Shown: positions 36,542 to 45,610, counted from the stretch's first letter. The stretch: 64,000 bases of DNA from Faecalicoccus acidiformans (GCF_014202635.1 NZ_JACHHD010000009.1:23229-87228), one strand, 5' to 3'. The notes: generated by a model not told the origin, from the letters alone. Program-made: numbers and translations.

Positions 36542-37152
36542 TCATGATCTCCTCTATGCATTTCTCCAGTACCGCCCTCAACAACACCATCATGTTTCAA
36601 TACAGATGTAATAGTCATCAAAAAACATTTGCAGTCAAAAAGGAAACTTTGTCTTTGTACATATTCACCATCTAATTTTGCTTTTACAGGAATCTCCAAT
36701 TCATCTCGCCCATTGATCTGCGCCCAGCCAGTAAGCCCAGGCATAACATCGTTAGCACGATATTTATCACGTTCCTCGATCAAGTCATACTGATTCCATA
36801 AAGCGGGACGAGGCCCCACGATTGCCATATCTCCCTTAATGATATTGATCAACTGCGGCAATTCATCTAAGCTAGTCTTCCTTAAAAATTTCCCCACCGA
36901 AGTAATATATTGATCTGGATTGGTTAACATATGCGTCGGGACATCTTTCGGAGTATCTATTCGCATGGTCCGAAATTTTAAAATATTGAAATGTGTTTTA
37001 TGGATCCCCACTCGTTTTTGTTTAAAAAACACCGGACCCGGAGACGTGATCTTGATCAAAATGCAAAGAACGATGAACAGTGGAGACAATACGATAAAAC
37101 CACAAAAACTGATACAAAAATCTAAGATTCGTTTGATCCCTTTCGAATACAT
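36538..37152 (-). CDS. Initiating sugar-phosphate transferase (undecaprenyl-phosphate)
   Basis: 204 residues of the bacterial sugar transferase family, short PglC-like form. A single membrane hairpin (about 12-35) is followed by PGPVFFKQKRVG (about 43-54), the FNILKFRTM motif, KTSLDELPQLINIIKGDMAIVGPRP (about 93-117, with the catalytic DE pair) and PGLTGWAQINGR (about 143-154). It puts the first sugar phosphate on undecaprenyl phosphate. It has a promoter of its own and heads the unit of GT and epimerase genes downstream. It follows the CapD-type dehydratase gene, whose product may be its sugar donor. Confidence 0.92.
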   Translation of the reverse strand: MYSKGIKRILDFCISFCGFIVLSPLFIVLCILIKITSPGPVFFKQKRVGIHKTHFNILKFRTMRIDTPKDVPTHMLTNPDQYITSVGKFLRKTSLDELPQLINIIKGDMAIVGPRPALWNQYDLIEERDKYRANDVMPGLTGWAQINGRDELEIPVKAKLDGEYVQRQSFLFDCKCFLMTITSVLKHDGVVEGGTGEMHRGDHE

Positions 37153-37176
37153 CGTAACCCTCCAATACTCTTCGAT

Positions 37177-37205
37177 ATTGTATCATGAATCACAACTACA
37201 CACAA
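37177..37205 (-). promoter_or_regulatory. Promoter of the sugar-phosphate transferase unit
   Basis: TTGTGT (37200-37205), 17 bases, TACAAT (37177-37182) on the - strand; the -35 abuts the T run of the preceding terminator. Confidence 0.5.
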
Positions 37206-37231
37206 AAAACAGCCGTGCCCCGCACAGCTGT
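37205..37231 (-). terminator. Terminator of the CapD-type gene
   Basis: ACAGCTGTGC and GCACGGCTGT form a 10-bp stem (one G-U) with a GGG loop, then six T, on the - strand, 3 bases past the stop codon. Confidence 0.88.
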
Positions 37232-37233
37232 CG

Positions 37234-39090
37234 CTAATTCATGCGATCTTTGATCGTTTCTAACAGTACTTCTTTGATCTTGGCCGGATCATCCGTTCGC
37301 ATGATCACATCATACAAAGAAGTGATTTTTTGATCTACCTCTTCTTGGGTAATCTCAATTGGTTCATGCACGAAGATCAGCTTGTTTTCCGTTCGATGAC
37401 ATTTTTCAATCTCCAGTGCCAGCTCTTCAAACATCTTTTCCCCCGGACGAAGACCAATTTCTTTGATCTCAATATCTTTATAAGGAACGGCCCCCGATAA
37501 GGAGATCATCTTTTCTGCCAAATCTAAGATCTTGACGGGTTTTCCCATATCCAAGACGAAGATCTCTCTATGATTCGCATAATATCCTGCTTGTAAAACC
37601 AGCTGTGCCGCCTCTGGAATCGTCATAAAATAGCGCTGAATATTTTTATCCGTGATGGTAACAGGTCCTCCCTGTTTGATCTGCTCTTTGAAAATGGGAA
37701 TTACAGATCCGTTAGATCCTAAAACGTTGCCAAAGCGGACAGCTGCCATACGAATTGGCTTATCTGTTTCTCTAGATTGCAGAATCAGCTCTGTCATACG
37801 TTTGGTAGCCCCCATAACGTTTGTCGGGTTCACAGCCTTATCCGTAGAAATCATGATAAAACGTTCTACTTCGCTATGGATACAAGCATCGATCACATTC
37901 TTTGTCCCGAAAATATTGTTGCGAATTGCTTCCGTCGGCCGATCCTCCATCAAAGGCACATGTTTGTGCGCGGCAGCATGATATACAACCTGAGGATGGA
38001 ATTGATCAAATATTTTAAACACTTCATCACGCTCACGTATTGAAACAATCAAAGTTTCTAATTCGATTTTTGGCGAATAAGACCCCTTTCTTACTCCGCG
38101 TAATATCTCTTGTTTCAACATATACAAAGTATTTTCATTGATGTCTAACAAAACCAACGACTTGGGTTGAAAAGGCAAGATTTGACGAACCAGTTCCGAA
38201 CCAATCGAACCGCCTGCCCCTGTAACACAGACCACTTTATCCGTCAAATAAGAACCAATTTGTTCCGTTTGTAAATTGATGCTCGGTCGCTCCAGCAAAT
38301 CCTCGATTTGAATATCTTCCACATGGACAGGAGAATTTAAGTCATTTTCCGTGGTAAATCGCATGATCTTCGTATTGGCTCCCGATGAAGCACAAAGATC
38401 AATGATCCTTTGTTTTTGTTGTCTTGTCGCCTTACTGATAGCGATAAAAACATGTTTAACATCATACTTTTCACAAATAGCTTTGACATCGTCCACGGTT
38501 CCCAAAACTTTTTTTCCGCTGATGATCGTTCCTTTTTCTTTTAAATCATCCAAAAAACCAACGACATTATACGGATAGCTCGTTCCCCGATAAATCTCTG
38601 TCAACATCAAATAGCCGGCATTCCCCGCCCCGACGATCAGAGCATTCTCGCTTCGCTCCATATCCATGGCATAACGCCTGAAAGAACGATAGATCAGACG
38701 ACAGCCCAAGGAAGCAAAAAAAGCAAGAGCCTCCCCTAAAATCAAAATCTGTGTATGAAGAAAAAGTCCAGATAAAGAAGAGAATACCAACATGATCACT
38801 AAACAGACAATAGACTTCAAACCTGCGCGAATGACTTCACTTGGCCCCGTAAATGTCCACAGGCTCTTATAAGTTTGAAAAACCACTCCCATCACAGCAT
38901 GAAGAACCAAAACAAAAACCATACCTAAAAGAATATAGCTAGTGATATGTAAAACTCTTCCATCCAAGAAAAAATGATTATCAAAGAAAAACGCAAAGAC
39001 ATAACAAAAAAAGACTACGAAGATATCAAACAAGGAAATCATCAAGCCTCGATATCTTTGATATAGGATCGATTTATACAAACTTGTCAT
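37234..39090 (-). CDS. Membrane nucleotide-sugar 4,6-dehydratase, CapD/PglF type
   Basis: 618 residues from the ATG at 39090, which GGTGATC precedes; an upstream start would add residues without a ribosome site. Four N-terminal membrane segments (about 12-120), a first nucleotide-binding domain with VGAGNAGYLM (about 152-161), then the catalytic domain starting VCVTGAGGSIGSELV (about 288-302), with ISTDKAVNPTNVMGATKRM (about 402-420; the M-x3-K pair replaces Y-x3-K as in PglF/WbpM). It turns UDP-GlcNAc into a 4-keto-6-deoxy sugar, probably for the first residue of the polymer. Transcribed alone between its own promoter and terminator. Confidence 0.93.
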   Translation of the reverse strand: MTSLYKSILYQRYRGLMISLFDIFVVFFCYVFAFFFDNHFFLDGRVLHITSYILLGMVFVLVLHAVMGVVFQTYKSLWTFTGPSEVIRAGLKSIVCLVIMLVFSSLSGLFLHTQILILGEALAFFASLGCRLIYRSFRRYAMDMERSENALIVGAGNAGYLMLTEIYRGTSYPYNVVGFLDDLKEKGTIISGKKVLGTVDDVKAICEKYDVKHVFIAISKATRQQKQRIIDLCASSGANTKIMRFTTENDLNSPVHVEDIQIEDLLERPSINLQTEQIGSYLTDKVVCVTGAGGSIGSELVRQILPFQPKSLVLLDINENTLYMLKQEILRGVRKGSYSPKIELETLIVSIRERDEVFKIFDQFHPQVVYHAAAHKHVPLMEDRPTEAIRNNIFGTKNVIDACIHSEVERFIMISTDKAVNPTNVMGATKRMTELILQSRETDKPIRMAAVRFGNVLGSNGSVIPIFKEQIKQGGPVTITDKNIQRYFMTIPEAAQLVLQAGYYANHREIFVLDMGKPVKILDLAEKMISLSGAVPYKDIEIKEIGLRPGEKMFEELALEIEKCHRTENKLIFVHEPIEITQEEVDQKITSLYDVIMRTDDPAKIKEVLLETIKDRMN

Positions 39091-39112
39091 ATTGATCACC
39101 CAAATCTTAATT

Positions 39113-39140
39113 ATTATATCGTATTTCCCCATAAATACAA
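39113..39140 (-). promoter_or_regulatory. Promoter of the CapD-type gene
   Basis: TTGTAT (39135-39140), 16 bases, TATAAT (39113-39118). The spacer holds an inverted repeat (GTATTT-N6-AAATAC) that could be an operator. Confidence 0.65.
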
Positions 39141-39162
39141 AATTTCAGTATATCGATTCACA

Positions 39163-39207
39163 TAAAAAAATCGCATAAGTAACTCGTAATGAGGCCTCAT
39201 ACGATTT
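39163..39207 (-). terminator. Terminator of the DUF975 gene
   Basis: AAATCGTATGAG and CTTATGCGATTT form a 12-bp stem with two G-U pairs and a 16-base loop, followed by seven T on the - strand. Confidence 0.8.
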
Positions 39208-39218
39208 ATTAAAAATAT

Positions 39219-39932
39219 TTAAGATTCTGGAATCGGGGGAAGATCGGCTTTTCCAAGACCATGCATTTCTTTTAAATACAGATATAATTGAGTCATTGTC
39301 ATATCAACATAAGGGGTAACAAACACTACACCAATTCCGCAACATAGAACCCCCAACAAGATCCAGCCTAGAAAGGAGAGTTCCAATACGAAAATATTCC
39401 ATTTGTTATTCTGCGTCAAGAGCGCTGATTGTTTAAACACTTCAGAAGAATTCATATCCGGGTTTTCTGCCAGAATGAAGGGGACCATCCGATACTCATA
39501 GATTTTTATGATGCCAGGCACCACAAAACAAAGCAGCCATAGAGCAATCTTCAAATAATACAGAAATGTAATCTTGACAACATTCCAATAGGAAGATTTA
39601 AAAAAATCAAAAAGCGTTGAAAGAGTCCCTATCCTGTCTGCAGATTCCAAGTAATACTTCGTAAGTCCAATCCAGATCGTATGTCCAACAAAGACAGAAT
39701 AAATCCAGGAAACAAGCATGATCACGATCCAGATCCGAATCAAAGCTTGCATATCAATGGCATAATTGCCAAAAAGAAAAACAAGTCCATCTTGAGGATC
39801 GTATATTTCCATGAGCAATGTAAAAAAGGCACCTTGCAGTACTCCGCCTAGAATTGATACACCTAGAATTGCCCAATACTTCCCTTGCAGCACATCTTTT
39901 GCTCTTTGTTTCATTTCTTCTGATGTCCACAT
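39219..39932 (-). CDS. DUF975 membrane protein
   Basis: 237 residues from the ATG at 39932; GGTGAT upstream and the opening MWTSEEMKQRAK, which is typical of the family, decide the start. Five or six hydrophobic segments are visible, with a conserved-looking YRMVPFILAENPDMNSSEVFKQS loop (about 146-168). The function of DUF975 is not known to me. It has its own terminator and sits between the LCP pair and the polysaccharide region. Confidence 0.82.
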   Translation of the reverse strand: MWTSEEMKQRAKDVLQGKYWAILGVSILGGVLQGAFFTLLMEIYDPQDGLVFLFGNYAIDMQALIRIWIVIMLVSWIYSVFVGHTIWIGLTKYYLESADRIGTLSTLFDFFKSSYWNVVKITFLYYLKIALWLLCFVVPGIIKIYEYRMVPFILAENPDMNSSEVFKQSALLTQNNKWNIFVLELSFLGWILLGVLCCGIGVVFVTPYVDMTMTQLYLYLKEMHGLGKADLPPIPES

Positions 39933-40007
39933 AGAATCACCCATTTCTTTCTATATTATTATAGCATGCAATCTAGGATACTCCTAAATTAACAAGATAC
40001 TCATAAT

Positions 40008-40038
40008 AAAAAAAGAACGCAGTCTTTCAACTACGTTC
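40008..40038 (-). terminator. Terminator of the LCP gene pair
   Basis: GAACGTAG and CTGCGTTC pair (8 bp, one G-U) around an 8-base loop, followed by seven T on the - strand. It overlaps the stop codon of the second LCP gene. Confidence 0.82.
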
Positions 40039-41914
40039 CATAACTCTCTATCGTTTCCTGACTCATGCCTGGATCCGTATACGTTTGAGAAGGATCTGTT
40101 GTTTCCAAATAAGATTCTTCACTATATGACTCTTCAGGTACGACGGATTGCTCATAACCATAATCATAAGTACTATTCGAGTCCGTATACGTATCACCAG
40201 GAACAGATCCCGTATCCGTACGATAATCCATAGTAGAGTCGTATTGTCCCCAGTAGTTATAAACAGGATATGTCGTTTCCAGCCATTCTGTATCCACGGA
40301 ATCAGATGATTCTCCATTCATCACCGCTTCAATTTTTTCTCTGGCAATCTGTACTGTACGCATATCCGGAATAGACACAGAAGCCTCCTGCCCCAAGGCA
40401 GCACAATACATCATATCTCCGGCTACATCGATCTGATATGTTTCGAACGTCCAATCTGGATTTGCCTGCAATTGATACTGCAAAAGCGAAGTGATCTCTT
40501 TTGTGCTCATGTTAGTCTCAAAAGCACCGCTGAAAGCATCCATCAAACTAGCATAATTCACAATGATATCCGGAGAAGTTGCTTTATCGACGATAGCCTG
40601 TAATACCTTTTGTTGATTCTTTACACGCTGATTGTCTCCATCTTCATACGCATAACGTTCACGGGCAAAAGAAAGAGCTCGATCTCCTTCCAAATGATTC
40701 CAGCCTTCTGTTACACCCTCTAAACTGCTGTCCGCATAAAAAGTATCCACAGCCATACCTTCTTCGATATACACATCAATACCGCCTAAGGCATCTACAA
40801 TATCGGTTACGCTCGAAAAGTTGACACGGAAAGTATAGTTGATCTCGATTCCTAAGAAGTTTTCAATTGTCATCTTCGACGCATTCACACCATACATTCC
40901 TAAATGTGTAATTTTATCCATGGCGCCTGTAAGGCATCCATCTGCCGCATCACAAGCCGATTCCACATAGGTATCTCTTGGAATGCTCGTCAACAAAATG
41001 GTTCCCGTTGATGGATTGACCGTTACGATCATATTCACATCCGAGCGCGACAGTTCACCAACATCCCCATAAGTATCATTGCCCGATATCAAAATATTAA
41101 AAGGTTCCGTTGTGACATCGGATACAACTAAAGCCTCGTTAGCCTTATCCGTATAATAGATCGTTTCATAGACCACTTTGGTTTCATTGCCAAAATCAGC
41201 ATATTCTTCCATCTCTTCAACATTGCCGCGATATGTCTCATTCAATACGATCGCATCGACCTCTCCATCGTATAGTGCCTGCACCAAAGCCTGAACACTT
41301 ACATAATCCGTCTGCTCAAATGGAAGATCACCATAATCGCTGGCAAAAACAGCTTCCTTTTCTTCTTCAGCTTCTTCATCCTCTTCCAAGGCATACACAT
41401 CAAATGTCGACTGAGACAGCTTCGCCGTTTTTTCATCGTTTCCCAGTTGTTTAGAAGCATCCTTTAAAAATTCTTCTGTACCATAATTATCTATGGTTCT
41501 TAAATAGCCGATCGAGCCATTCTCCAGATCCTCTAGATCCTCTGCAGAACTCGATTTTAACGCAATTAGAGACACTGTGTTTTTTACCTCACCAGAATGC
41601 GTTGTGATATTGGTCAACATATTTGATGTGCGATAAAGATAAAAAGAGCCTACGCTCAAAGCACCGATCAAGATGAGCACAAATAGAGAAGAAAAGATTT
41701 TGCCACTTGTTTTACGGTTCATAAAGTTTACACATATGAATCCGATGGCACAAATCAAAACCAAAATCAGGATCGCAGGAATCAGTAAATTGGTAGGAAG
41801 AACATTCAATATGATCAACTCAGCAACGGCAATCACCGTAATTAAAATCAATAAGACAGAAAGAATGATCGCAAAGATTTGAAAAGCCTTACTCTTTTTT
41901 CGAACCTTCCTCAT
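40031..41914 (-). CDS. LCP-family glycopolymer ligase with extracytoplasmic insert (1)
   Basis: 627 residues from the ATG at 41914, with AGGAGG 8 bases upstream. Three membrane segments (about 10-93) precede a domain of about 170 residues that looks like a piece of a family 3 solute-binding protein (LENGSIGYLRTIDN; LYDGEVDAIVLNETY). The LCP domain follows (about 272-455): FNILISGNDTYG, the arginine in SRSDVNM, SIPRDTYV, and RERYAYEDGDNQRVKNQQ. LCP proteins transfer lipid-linked teichoic acid or capsule to peptidoglycan. The tail is rich in serine, tyrosine and acidic residues. The adjacent paralogue has the same order. The nearby polysaccharide genes are its likely suppliers. Confidence 0.88.
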   Translation of the reverse strand: MRKVRKKSKAFQIFAIILSVLLILITVIAVAELIILNVLPTNLLIPAILILVLICAIGFICVNFMNRKTSGKIFSSLFVLILIGALSVGSFYLYRTSNMLTNITTHSGEVKNTVSLIALKSSSAEDLEDLENGSIGYLRTIDNYGTEEFLKDASKQLGNDEKTAKLSQSTFDVYALEEDEEAEEEKEAVFASDYGDLPFEQTDYVSVQALVQALYDGEVDAIVLNETYRGNVEEMEEYADFGNETKVVYETIYYTDKANEALVVSDVTTEPFNILISGNDTYGDVGELSRSDVNMIVTVNPSTGTILLTSIPRDTYVESACDAADGCLTGAMDKITHLGMYGVNASKMTIENFLGIEINYTFRVNFSSVTDIVDALGGIDVYIEEGMAVDTFYADSSLEGVTEGWNHLEGDRALSFARERYAYEDGDNQRVKNQQKVLQAIVDKATSPDIIVNYASLMDAFSGAFETNMSTKEITSLLQYQLQANPDWTFETYQIDVAGDMMYCAALGQEASVSIPDMRTVQIAREKIEAVMNGESSDSVDTEWLETTYPVYNYWGQYDSTMDYRTDTGSVPGDTYTDSNSTYDYGYEQSVVPEESYSEESYLETTDPSQTYTDPGMSQETIESYGT

Positions 41915-41931
41915 CGAGTCCCCTCCTATTC

Positions 41932-43635
41932 TCAATAGCCATAAGTTGTATCCCCATACAAAGCATAAGGGTCCTGACCATAAATCGATGCAGATCCACC
42001 ATATACGTCTCCTGTATCCGAATACTCGCTAAAGTCCCAAAGCGTCAATTGATACGGATCAGTCGACGGCTCTTCTATCGATTCGCTGGATTCTCCATCC
42101 AAAACAGCCTGGATCTTTTCTGTAGCCGCATCCAAATATTCTACATAAGGTATCATGACAGAAGCATAATCGCCCTGAATCGTACAGAATTCTGTGCTGA
42201 CACTTCCGGAAATGGTGAAATTTTCAAATTTCCATTCTGGCATCATCGCAAATTCATAACGGATAAACGAACGAATCTGATCCGCAGGCATATTTGTTTC
42301 AAAGGCGCCTCCCAGAGCATCAATAAAATCTCCAAAGTTCAATAACATGCTTGGCGATGCGATTTTATTGATCAAAGCCTCCAGAACCTGCTGCTGGTTC
42401 TTGACACGCTGCGCATCCCCATCGACATACGCATAACGTTCACGTGCATAAGCTAAAGCTCTTTCCCCTTCTAAATGATTCCAGCCCTCTTTTACACCCT
42501 CTGTTCCATTGGCATAAAATGTATCGACCTCTAGACCTTCTTCAACATAAACATCGATTCCATCAACCGCATCTACTAAATTAACCAGGCTTGAAAAATT
42601 GACGCGGACTGTATAATTCACAGTTATACCTAATAGGTTTTCTATCGTTTCGTCCGTTGCTTCCACACCGTATTGACCCGTATGCGTCAACTTATTCAAA
42701 CTGTCTTCCGGGCATGCCTGCACTCCCGAAGGACAAGTTATACTAACATATAAGTCTCGAGGCAAACTTGTCATTAGGACTGTATGCGTGGTCGGATTGA
42801 TCGTTACCAACATATTCACATCCGAACGACTGTTTTCATTCAACGAGCCGTATGAATCGTTTCCGCTAATCAAAACAGTAAAGGGATCGGTCACGATGCT
42901 GCTGACACGATTCAACGATTCATCTTGCGAAGTGGAACGTTCTGTATAATACACCGTTTGATAAATACTCTGGGTCGCAACACCAAAATTAGTATAATCT
43001 CCACCCATTTCGTGAATATCATTTTCATATGTTTCATCTAATATAATCGAATCGACTTGTCCGTTATAGAAACCATATAATAAATCACTCAGCGTATAAT
43101 ACTCATTGGTTTCAATCGATATATCCTGACTTTCTAAATCGTTTAAACATCGCTGGATTCCTTCTTCGTTAAGACTCAGTACAAGACCTACAGTTTGTCC
43201 GTCCAAGTCTTCAATATCTTCGATACCAGAACCATTTAATGCATAGACATTGATCCGATGCGCAATCTTATCCGTCAGATTGGTTACCTCGTTAAAAAGA
43301 TTGGTCAGTCCATAAACATAATAATTTCCAAAGCCGTATCCCGTTGTCAGAGCAGCCAAAAGAAGTGTCATGAATACTTTAGACACTTTTCTTCTGCATT
43401 TAAAATTCGCAAACAAAATGATCATCAGCGTCAATAGTATCACTACACTGACCACGGGGATGAGTAAGGTCAATGGGAACATATCCAATTGAAACAATTG
43501 AAAAACCAAATATCCTACCAAAGCCAATGATGCGATAGACAAAATAAAACATAAGATGACAAGAAATGGTGAAATCCTTCTTCTTTTCTTTCGAGGCACC
43601 TTACGTGAATTTGTCTGTATTTGTTTTTTACTCAT
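41932..43635 (-). CDS. LCP-family glycopolymer ligase with extracytoplasmic insert (2)
   Basis: 567 residues, paralogue of the next gene downstream. Three membrane segments (about 22-115), the substrate-binding-like region (about 125-260, with VGLVLSLNEEGIQRCLNDL and FYNGQVDSIILDETYEND) and the LCP domain (about 265-450; SRSDVNMLVTINP, SLPRDLYV, YARERYAYVDGDAQRVKNQQ). A short tyrosine-rich tail ends the protein. The ATG has no Shine-Dalgarno sequence but follows a -10 element by six bases, so the message may be leaderless. Seventeen bases separate it from the second LCP gene. Confidence 0.88.
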   Translation of the reverse strand: MSKKQIQTNSRKVPRKKRRRISPFLVILCFILSIASLALVGYLVFQLFQLDMFPLTLLIPVVSVVILLTLMIILFANFKCRRKVSKVFMTLLLAALTTGYGFGNYYVYGLTNLFNEVTNLTDKIAHRINVYALNGSGIEDIEDLDGQTVGLVLSLNEEGIQRCLNDLESQDISIETNEYYTLSDLLYGFYNGQVDSIILDETYENDIHEMGGDYTNFGVATQSIYQTVYYTERSTSQDESLNRVSSIVTDPFTVLISGNDSYGSLNENSRSDVNMLVTINPTTHTVLMTSLPRDLYVSITCPSGVQACPEDSLNKLTHTGQYGVEATDETIENLLGITVNYTVRVNFSSLVNLVDAVDGIDVYVEEGLEVDTFYANGTEGVKEGWNHLEGERALAYARERYAYVDGDAQRVKNQQQVLEALINKIASPSMLLNFGDFIDALGGAFETNMPADQIRSFIRYEFAMMPEWKFENFTISGSVSTEFCTIQGDYASVMIPYVEYLDAATEKIQAVLDGESSESIEEPSTDPYQLTLWDFSEYSDTGDVYGGSASIYGQDPYALYGDTTYGY

Positions 43636-43641
43636 GCGCTT

Positions 43642-43670
43642 ATTTTTGCATTTTATTAAGATTATGTCAA
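43642..43670 (-). promoter_or_regulatory. Promoter of the LCP pair, placed for leaderless start
   Basis: TTGACA (43665-43670), 17 bases, then AAAAAT (43642-43647) preceded by TG one base upstream. Six bases separate the -10 from the ATG, so transcription would begin at or next to the start codon. Confidence 0.6.
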
Positions 43671-43743
43671 ATTTTGCCCTATAAAAACATTAAAATCCCA
43701 TATTATTGATAAAAATCGCGTTTTTTTTAACAGAAAATCCCAC

Positions 43744-44910
43744 TTAATAACGCATAATCAGAATTTGTCCTCCCACCGCTAACAAGAGGTAAAGAAGAAC
43801 CAACGCACATTGTCCAATCATATCGGGACTCCACAAAATCGATAAAATCCAGATCATCATGGCTCCCATCAAACAAGGTAAAACTTTCGCAATCTCCTTA
43901 TGAGCAGGATAAGAAACCTTTTGCATCGTCATGGAACTCATCAAAATCAAACTGACAAACCCCATGACCAAAGGCCCCCAAAGTCCCAGAAACAGAATTA
44001 GAAGCATTGAACCGGCACTCTCGATCGCAAACACCAACAAAGAGATCTTATGATCAGGAAACTTGTGTTTTTGTAAAACTTGGCGATTTAAGACCCATAG
44101 CCCCGGTATTAACCAAAATAGATGAACAATTATTTCATACACTTGAAAATCTTGGCTCCATAATACGATTCCCAAGCCAAATCCCAAGAAACATGCGAGA
44201 TGATTGATTTCTCTTCGTGAAGATAAAGGAATCTTTTCTAAAAGATAGATATAGAACCATGCGATCATCATCAAACTTGCCAACATTCCGGTTTCTTCTG
44301 ACGAGCAAACTAAGCCGCAGACAAAGACAGGGCCTGCAATCAACAAAGATTTAAGTATTGAAGGCAAAAGTTTTTTTCCTTGTTTTTTTATTTCGTTTTG
44401 GATCGATGATCGATTCATCGGTTTCATAGATGCCAAAGGAAAGACCCGAATCAGAGCATCTAAAAAGAGCCAGTCACTTAAAAGAAGAGCAGTTAAGGAT
44501 ACATCATTCGTATATTGAACTTGAGTAAATACTAGAATCAGGAAAAGAATCGTTAATGCGATTCCCACAAGATCACGAATTTGATTTTCGTTTCGATTTT
44601 GCATAATTGCACTGCCAAACAATACAGGAAGAAAAATCAGGCTGTGAGAAAAGCTTTGAAAGAAGAAAGATATGATCAAATAGATTCCGCAAAAAACTCC
44701 CATCCAAATCAGCTGTGAGATTTGAAAAGCCCAGGAGAATTTCTTCTTATACTGGAGACCTTTAAGAATTCCTGCAAAAAAGCCAACCCATGCCAGTGAA
44801 AAACTCAATTGACCGATCCCGGTCAGCCCCAATACAGAAACACAATGAATCCAAGCCAAGAAAAAGCCGATTCCGAATACCAATGATTTACATTGACGAA
44901 CTGATACCAT
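43744..44910 (-). CDS. Unrecognised polytopic membrane protein
   Basis: About 388 residues with roughly twelve hydrophobic segments; I do not recognise the family. A longer reading frame extends to 45018 into the neighbouring gene, but it would cross that gene's terminator, so I start at the ATG pair near 44910-44913. No ribosome site is visible; TACAAT lies just upstream and could be a -10 for a nearly leaderless message. Cytoplasmic loops are rich in lysine and arginine (YKKKFSW; IQNEIKKQGKK). Its place before the LCP pair suggests an envelope role such as a polymerase, flippase or acyltransferase partner, which is inference only. Confidence 0.65.
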   Translation of the reverse strand: MVSVRQCKSLVFGIGFFLAWIHCVSVLGLTGIGQLSFSLAWVGFFAGILKGLQYKKKFSWAFQISQLIWMGVFCGIYLIISFFFQSFSHSLIFLPVLFGSAIMQNRNENQIRDLVGIALTILFLILVFTQVQYTNDVSLTALLLSDWLFLDALIRVFPLASMKPMNRSSIQNEIKKQGKKLLPSILKSLLIAGPVFVCGLVCSSEETGMLASLMMIAWFYIYLLEKIPLSSRREINHLACFLGFGLGIVLWSQDFQVYEIIVHLFWLIPGLWVLNRQVLQKHKFPDHKISLLVFAIESAGSMLLILFLGLWGPLVMGFVSLILMSSMTMQKVSYPAHKEIAKVLPCLMGAMMIWILSILWSPDMIGQCALVLLYLLLAVGGQILIMRY

Positions 44911-44940
44911 CATAATTGTATTTTTACACACTATTCGTAA

Positions 44941-44965
44941 AAAGAAAAGACCTGAATCAGGCCTT
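44941..44965 (-). terminator. Terminator of the beta-helix protein gene
   Basis: AAGGCCTG and CAGGTCTT pair (8 bp, one G-U) around ATT, then TTCTTTTT on the - strand. It overlaps the stop codon. Confidence 0.75.
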
Positions 44966-45610
44966 TGATACAATATTTTTAGCATCTTTGTAGATGCTGT
45001 GCGCTGGAATGATTCCACGAACGCGGGATAAAGGATATATATTGGTATCTACACCAATCACTGTTCCCGGATTGAGCACAGAATTACATCCCACTTCCAC
45101 ATGGTCACCAAGCATGGCTCCCATCTTCTTCAATCCCGTCTCGATGGTTTCCTCTTTGTCTTTGACAACAACTAAAGTTTTGTCACTTTTTACATTAGAA
45201 GTAATCGATCCGGCGCCCATATGTGAATAATAACCTAAAATAGAATCTCCTACATAGTTATAATGCGGAGTCTGTACATGATCAAATAAGATAACATTTT
45301 TCAGCTCCACGCTGTTTCCGACTACGCAGTCCGCCCCAACCAACGCATTGCCTCGAATAAAAGCACCATGCCGGACTTCTGTACGTGGACCAATAATACA
45401 AGGGGCCCCTAAATAGGCCGTAGGTGCAAGAACCGCATCCGGATGCACCCATACTTGCGGCTGAATCTCTTGGTAATCCTTTAAAGTCGGTCCTAATTCT
45501 AAAATAAAATCATGGATTCCTTTTAACGCTTCCCAAGGGTATGTAAAACGCTGTAAGTATTCTTTTGCCAAAGTATGATCTAAATCATATAACTCATTGA
45601 TCGTAACCAT
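44957..45610 (-). CDS. Left-handed beta-helix protein, GlmU C-terminal-like
   Basis: 217 residues from the ATG at 45610, chosen because GGAG lies 8 bases upstream. After an alpha-helical opening, hexapeptide repeats (APTAYLGAPCIIGPRTEVRH; VVGNSVELKNVILF; LGDHVEVGCNSVLNPGTVIG) form a left-handed beta helix. The HYNYVGDSILGYYSHMGAGS segment resembles the acetyl-CoA region of GlmU. The uridylyl-transfer domain of GlmU is absent, so an annotation as UDP-GlcNAc pyrophosphorylase would mislead. It may be an acetyltransferase on an amino sugar phosphate or nucleotide sugar. Confidence 0.78.
   Translation of the reverse strand: MVTINELYDLDHTLAKEYLQRFTYPWEALKGIHDFILELGPTLKDYQEIQPQVWVHPDAVLAPTAYLGAPCIIGPRTEVRHGAFIRGNALVGADCVVGNSVELKNVILFDHVQTPHYNYVGDSILGYYSHMGAGSITSNVKSDKTLVVVKDKEETIETGLKKMGAMLGDHVEVGCNSVLNPGTVIGVDTNIYPLSRVRGIIPAHSIYKDAKNIVSKA

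Noticed and set aside
40063..40317. 84-codon frame on the - strand within the LCP gene tail
   Set aside because: Out-of-frame product of the tyrosine- and serine-rich tail; no ribosome site.
44911..45018. N-terminal extension of the unrecognised membrane protein
   Set aside because: It would overlap the end and terminator of the beta-helix gene and has no ribosome site.
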